Shown one piece after another: positions 61,880-64,000 of a stretch of 64,000 nucleotides of DNA. The notes below the pieces were generated by a model that worked only from the letters and a program-made list of their open reading frames with translations, was not told the origin of the DNA and did no database searches. The number at the start of each line of letters is the position of its first letter. Positions within the stretch are counted from its first letter, which is position 1. The stretch comes from Isoetes taiwanensis (Eukaryota; Streptophyta; Lycopodiopsida; Isoetales; Isoetaceae): NCBI GenBank assembly GCA_021234155.1, contig JAJEKV010000036.1, positions 7,389,426 to 7,453,425 of the forward strand. The letters are read 5' to 3'. A program made the translations under genes and the position numbers.

Positions 61880-62394
61880 CTCTCTGTGCTGTGATTCATT
61901 GAGCAATGTAGTGTGGTGTGTGGACTGGTGTGTGGTCACATGTCCAATGATTCATTGAGCAATGTAGTGTGGTCTGTGGACTCATGTCCAATGATTCATT
62001 GTGCAATGTAGTGTGGTGTGTGGTCACATGTCCAATGATTCATTGAGCAATGTAGTGTGCATTGCGCAATGTAGTGTGGCGTGTGGACTGGTGTGTGGTC
62101 ACATGTCCAATGATTCATTGAGCAATGTAGTGTGGTGTGTGGACTCATGTCCAATGATTCATTGAGCAATGTAGTGTGGTGTGTGGACTGGTGTGTGGTC
62201 ACATGTCCAATTGGATGAGTAATGTAATGTAGTGTGGTGTGTGGTCACATGTCCAGTTGGATGCTGTCTAGTGGTGTGGCGTGACGTTAAAATACTATCT
62301 ATCTATCCAGTTAGATGAGTAATGTAATGTAGTGTGGTGTGTGGTCACATGTCCAGTTGGATGCTGTCTAGTGGTGTGGCGTGACGTTAAAATA

Positions 62395-62430
<36 letters not shown>

Positions 62431-62432
62431 GC
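61370..62432. repeat. (TATC)n microsatellite and composite satellite
   Basis: Runs of CTATCTATC lie at about 61375-61400, 61441-61460, 61682-61712, 61826-61880, 62295-62310 and 62395-62432. They alternate with longer units: GGCGTGACGTTAAAATA, GATTCATTGAGCAATGTAG and GTGTGGTCACATGTCCA. The nested order shows repeated expansion of a composite unit. The minus frame at 61996-62202 is repeat-derived. Confidence 0.92.
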
Positions 62433-63578
62433 TGTGATTCTCGAGAGAATGAACAATTTTATGAATTTTGGTTTTTGTGTATAAAATTTTGGTTTTTATT
62501 AGGGCAAACAAAGTTAAAGCAAAACAAAAATTCCGAGGGGCCAACCAATGATGGGATGTTTCAAGTTTCCAACAGAAAAGTTGTATCCTCATTGAAGAAT
62601 ACATGAAAATCTTAAAAAAAAATTCCATGCAATAACTGAATGGAAAAACCTACTATTCCTATTCCTAAGATCTCCAAGAACCAACTGAGATTTAGAGTGG
62701 ACCCCAAAGACTACAAACAGAAATGTTTTTTTTGTATTCTATATATCAATTTTGGTGGACGATGGTGGATTACATAAATGCTTGCCGTACACGTGTCGAA
62801 ACATAAAGCCCCATCCACCAGGTGGATTACGCAGTTTAAAGGCCAGCAGATCTCAACGTAGAACGCACATCTCGAAACGGAAACGGAACCCGGCTTCTTC
62901 TTATTAAAGGAGGTCTGGCTATGGTGCCCGGGTCGCCGGAGTAGGAAATCCGCATTGGGGCCTCAAATTTCCTTCCCAATCTTACAAACCCACATGGAAA
63001 AAATCCTTCCCAGCTGTTACCGCCCCTTTGGCGCAGAATTTTGCTCCTTTTTCTGCATAGAATAGTGTATTCTGGGGCCTGGGGAATCTGGACCATGGCC
63101 TCGTCAACGATCGAATTGGTGGCCACAAAATTGGATCCCTTCTTATTTCCGAGGCAGATGAGTAGTGCCATGCATATTTTTTAATATAAGTTCCGGCGGT
63201 TCTTCTGTAGATTGTGATCTGTGGCCCTTTTTCGTGGCACAGCCATAGCTATAGCTTCGCATTTTATCCCGTCTAGACTGGACCAGGCTAGCAGACAGCC
63301 GCCTGGATTCATGATTGAATAGATCCTTGATGGGTCCCTTTTCTCCTATTGTAGCTTAGCTCAAATCCTGGATATGGAGCTGTAGATCTTCAGGCAGAAG
63401 CGTCTTCTAGACTGAGGCTGTATATTCATCTAAAATCAAAGAAATTTTGCACTGGGCGAAGGAAAGATTTGCAAATCGAGGGGGATAATGGGCTGGAGTG
63501 GTGGAATTGGAGAAGGGTTTTAAAGATTTTCTGGATTTGGGCGCAACGGTACCGGAGTAAGGATTTGTTAGTTCGAAA
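62433..63578. promoter_or_regulatory. Upstream region of the bHLH-MYC domain gene
   Basis: GC content rises from about 62830 onward. A 111-codon minus frame (62836-63171) is open but basic and unrecognised; it could be a divergent first exon or chance in GC-richer DNA. The stretch 63180-63578 probably contains promoter and 5' UTR; no TATA box can be fixed with confidence. Confidence 0.4.
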
Positions 63579-63827
63579 ATGGGCGTGGTGGAACGGAGCA
63601 GGGAGGTTATGGCAGTTATGGCGCTTCACGAAGCTCTGAGAAATGTGTGCATCAATTCCGAGTGGGCATATTCGGTTTTCTGGACAATCAGGCCGAGGCC
63701 GTGAGTATATAGATCTTTCTTCATTTTCTGTTTCTTCTCTCAAATCTGACCGATCCATGGCGCCGGATTTCGCAGAAGATTAAGAGGTGGAGTAGGCTGC
63801 AAGGCTGGAGACGAAGGAAGCTTGTAC
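63579..63827 (+). CDS. bHLH-MYC N-terminal domain protein, 5' exons only (partial)
   Basis: Exon 1 (63579-63700) starts MGVVERSREVMAVMALHEAL and continues NSEWAYSVFWTIRPRP, ending at a GTGAGT donor. Exon 2 (63776-63827) follows an acceptor TTCGCAG and adds RLRGGVGCKAGDEGSLY. The pattern A-L-x-x-x-C-x-x-x-x-W-x-Y-x-V-F-W-x-I is the start of the bHLH-MYC/R-type N-terminal domain of plant transcription regulators. RPRPRLRGGVGCK with GDEGSL fits the subgroup often called WNK-related or MYC-N proteins. The window ends in TTTTTTGCAG, probably the next splice acceptor. The donor after exon 2 (GTTAAA) is weak. The rest of the protein, and whether it has a bHLH domain, lies outside. Confidence 0.7.
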
Positions 63828-64000
63828 GTTAAAAAAATCCCACCCCAAAACCCAAAACCCTTCTTCAATCTGCACCCAAGACTTCGATCTAAGCTTTAAA
63901 ACTCGGTTTCTTTCAAGAATCCCAGTAACCCATTTGTAATCTGCGAAAAATCGGTTTGATTTCTTACTACGAAGTCTGATTTTGATGCATTTTTTTGCAG

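Noticed and set aside
62836-63171. 111-codon minus frame as a real gene
   Set aside because: It has no recognised motif and no splice or start support, and it lies in GC-richer DNA where long chance frames are more likely. It is mentioned only within the upstream region.

Overview
The window looks like a stretch of nuclear DNA from a vascular plant with a large, repeat-rich genome. The evidence is a Ty1/copia retrotransposon with a tRNA-Met-type primer site, Helitrons of the plant A^T-inserting type, tRNA-derived SINE-like units, GT-AG introns of 64-75 bp, and plant gene families (GDSL lipase, large purple acid phosphatase, PPR, bHLH-MYC N-terminal domain). Nothing bacterial is present. I cannot resolve the species; a gymnosperm or another TE-rich vascular plant would fit.

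Layout. 1-2280: AT-rich sequence with no supported gene. 2281-5504: an 18-bp minisatellite, interrupted by a minus-strand copia element (5505-19241, LTRs at both ends, 5-bp target duplication TGCAT) and resuming at 19242-19405. The copia element is dead. It carries two copies of a Helitron (A1, A2) in its integrase region, and that neighbourhood is itself tandemly duplicated. 19406-20400 holds a decayed PPR fragment. 20400-31904 is a cluster of minus-strand Helitrons (A3, B, C); B appears to end exactly at the first base of A3. 31905-34370 contains a retroposon-like block with an A-rich tail and unassigned sequence.

The clearest intact gene is a five-exon GDSL esterase/lipase on the minus strand (34371-35709), followed at 36038-36259 by a probable small plant protein gene, also on the minus strand. 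37913-48050 is a 4.9-kb tandem duplication, split by a 254-bp insertion and followed by a third, older partial copy. Two Helitrons lie head to head at 49788-53533 (minus) and 53681-57608 (plus); the second carries broken exons of a purple acid phosphatase. 57609-61200 is empty of recognisable genes. 61230-62430 is a (TATC)n-rich composite satellite. At the right edge a plus-strand gene with a bHLH-MYC N-terminal domain begins (63579 onward) and leaves the window.

The most notable cross-cutting signal is that near-identical repeat copies differ mainly by CTG/CAG versus CCG/CGG exchanges, often with one-base indels at the same spots. This may be CpG decay, or base-calling error at CHG-methylated cytosines. 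It matters for judging every broken reading frame here.
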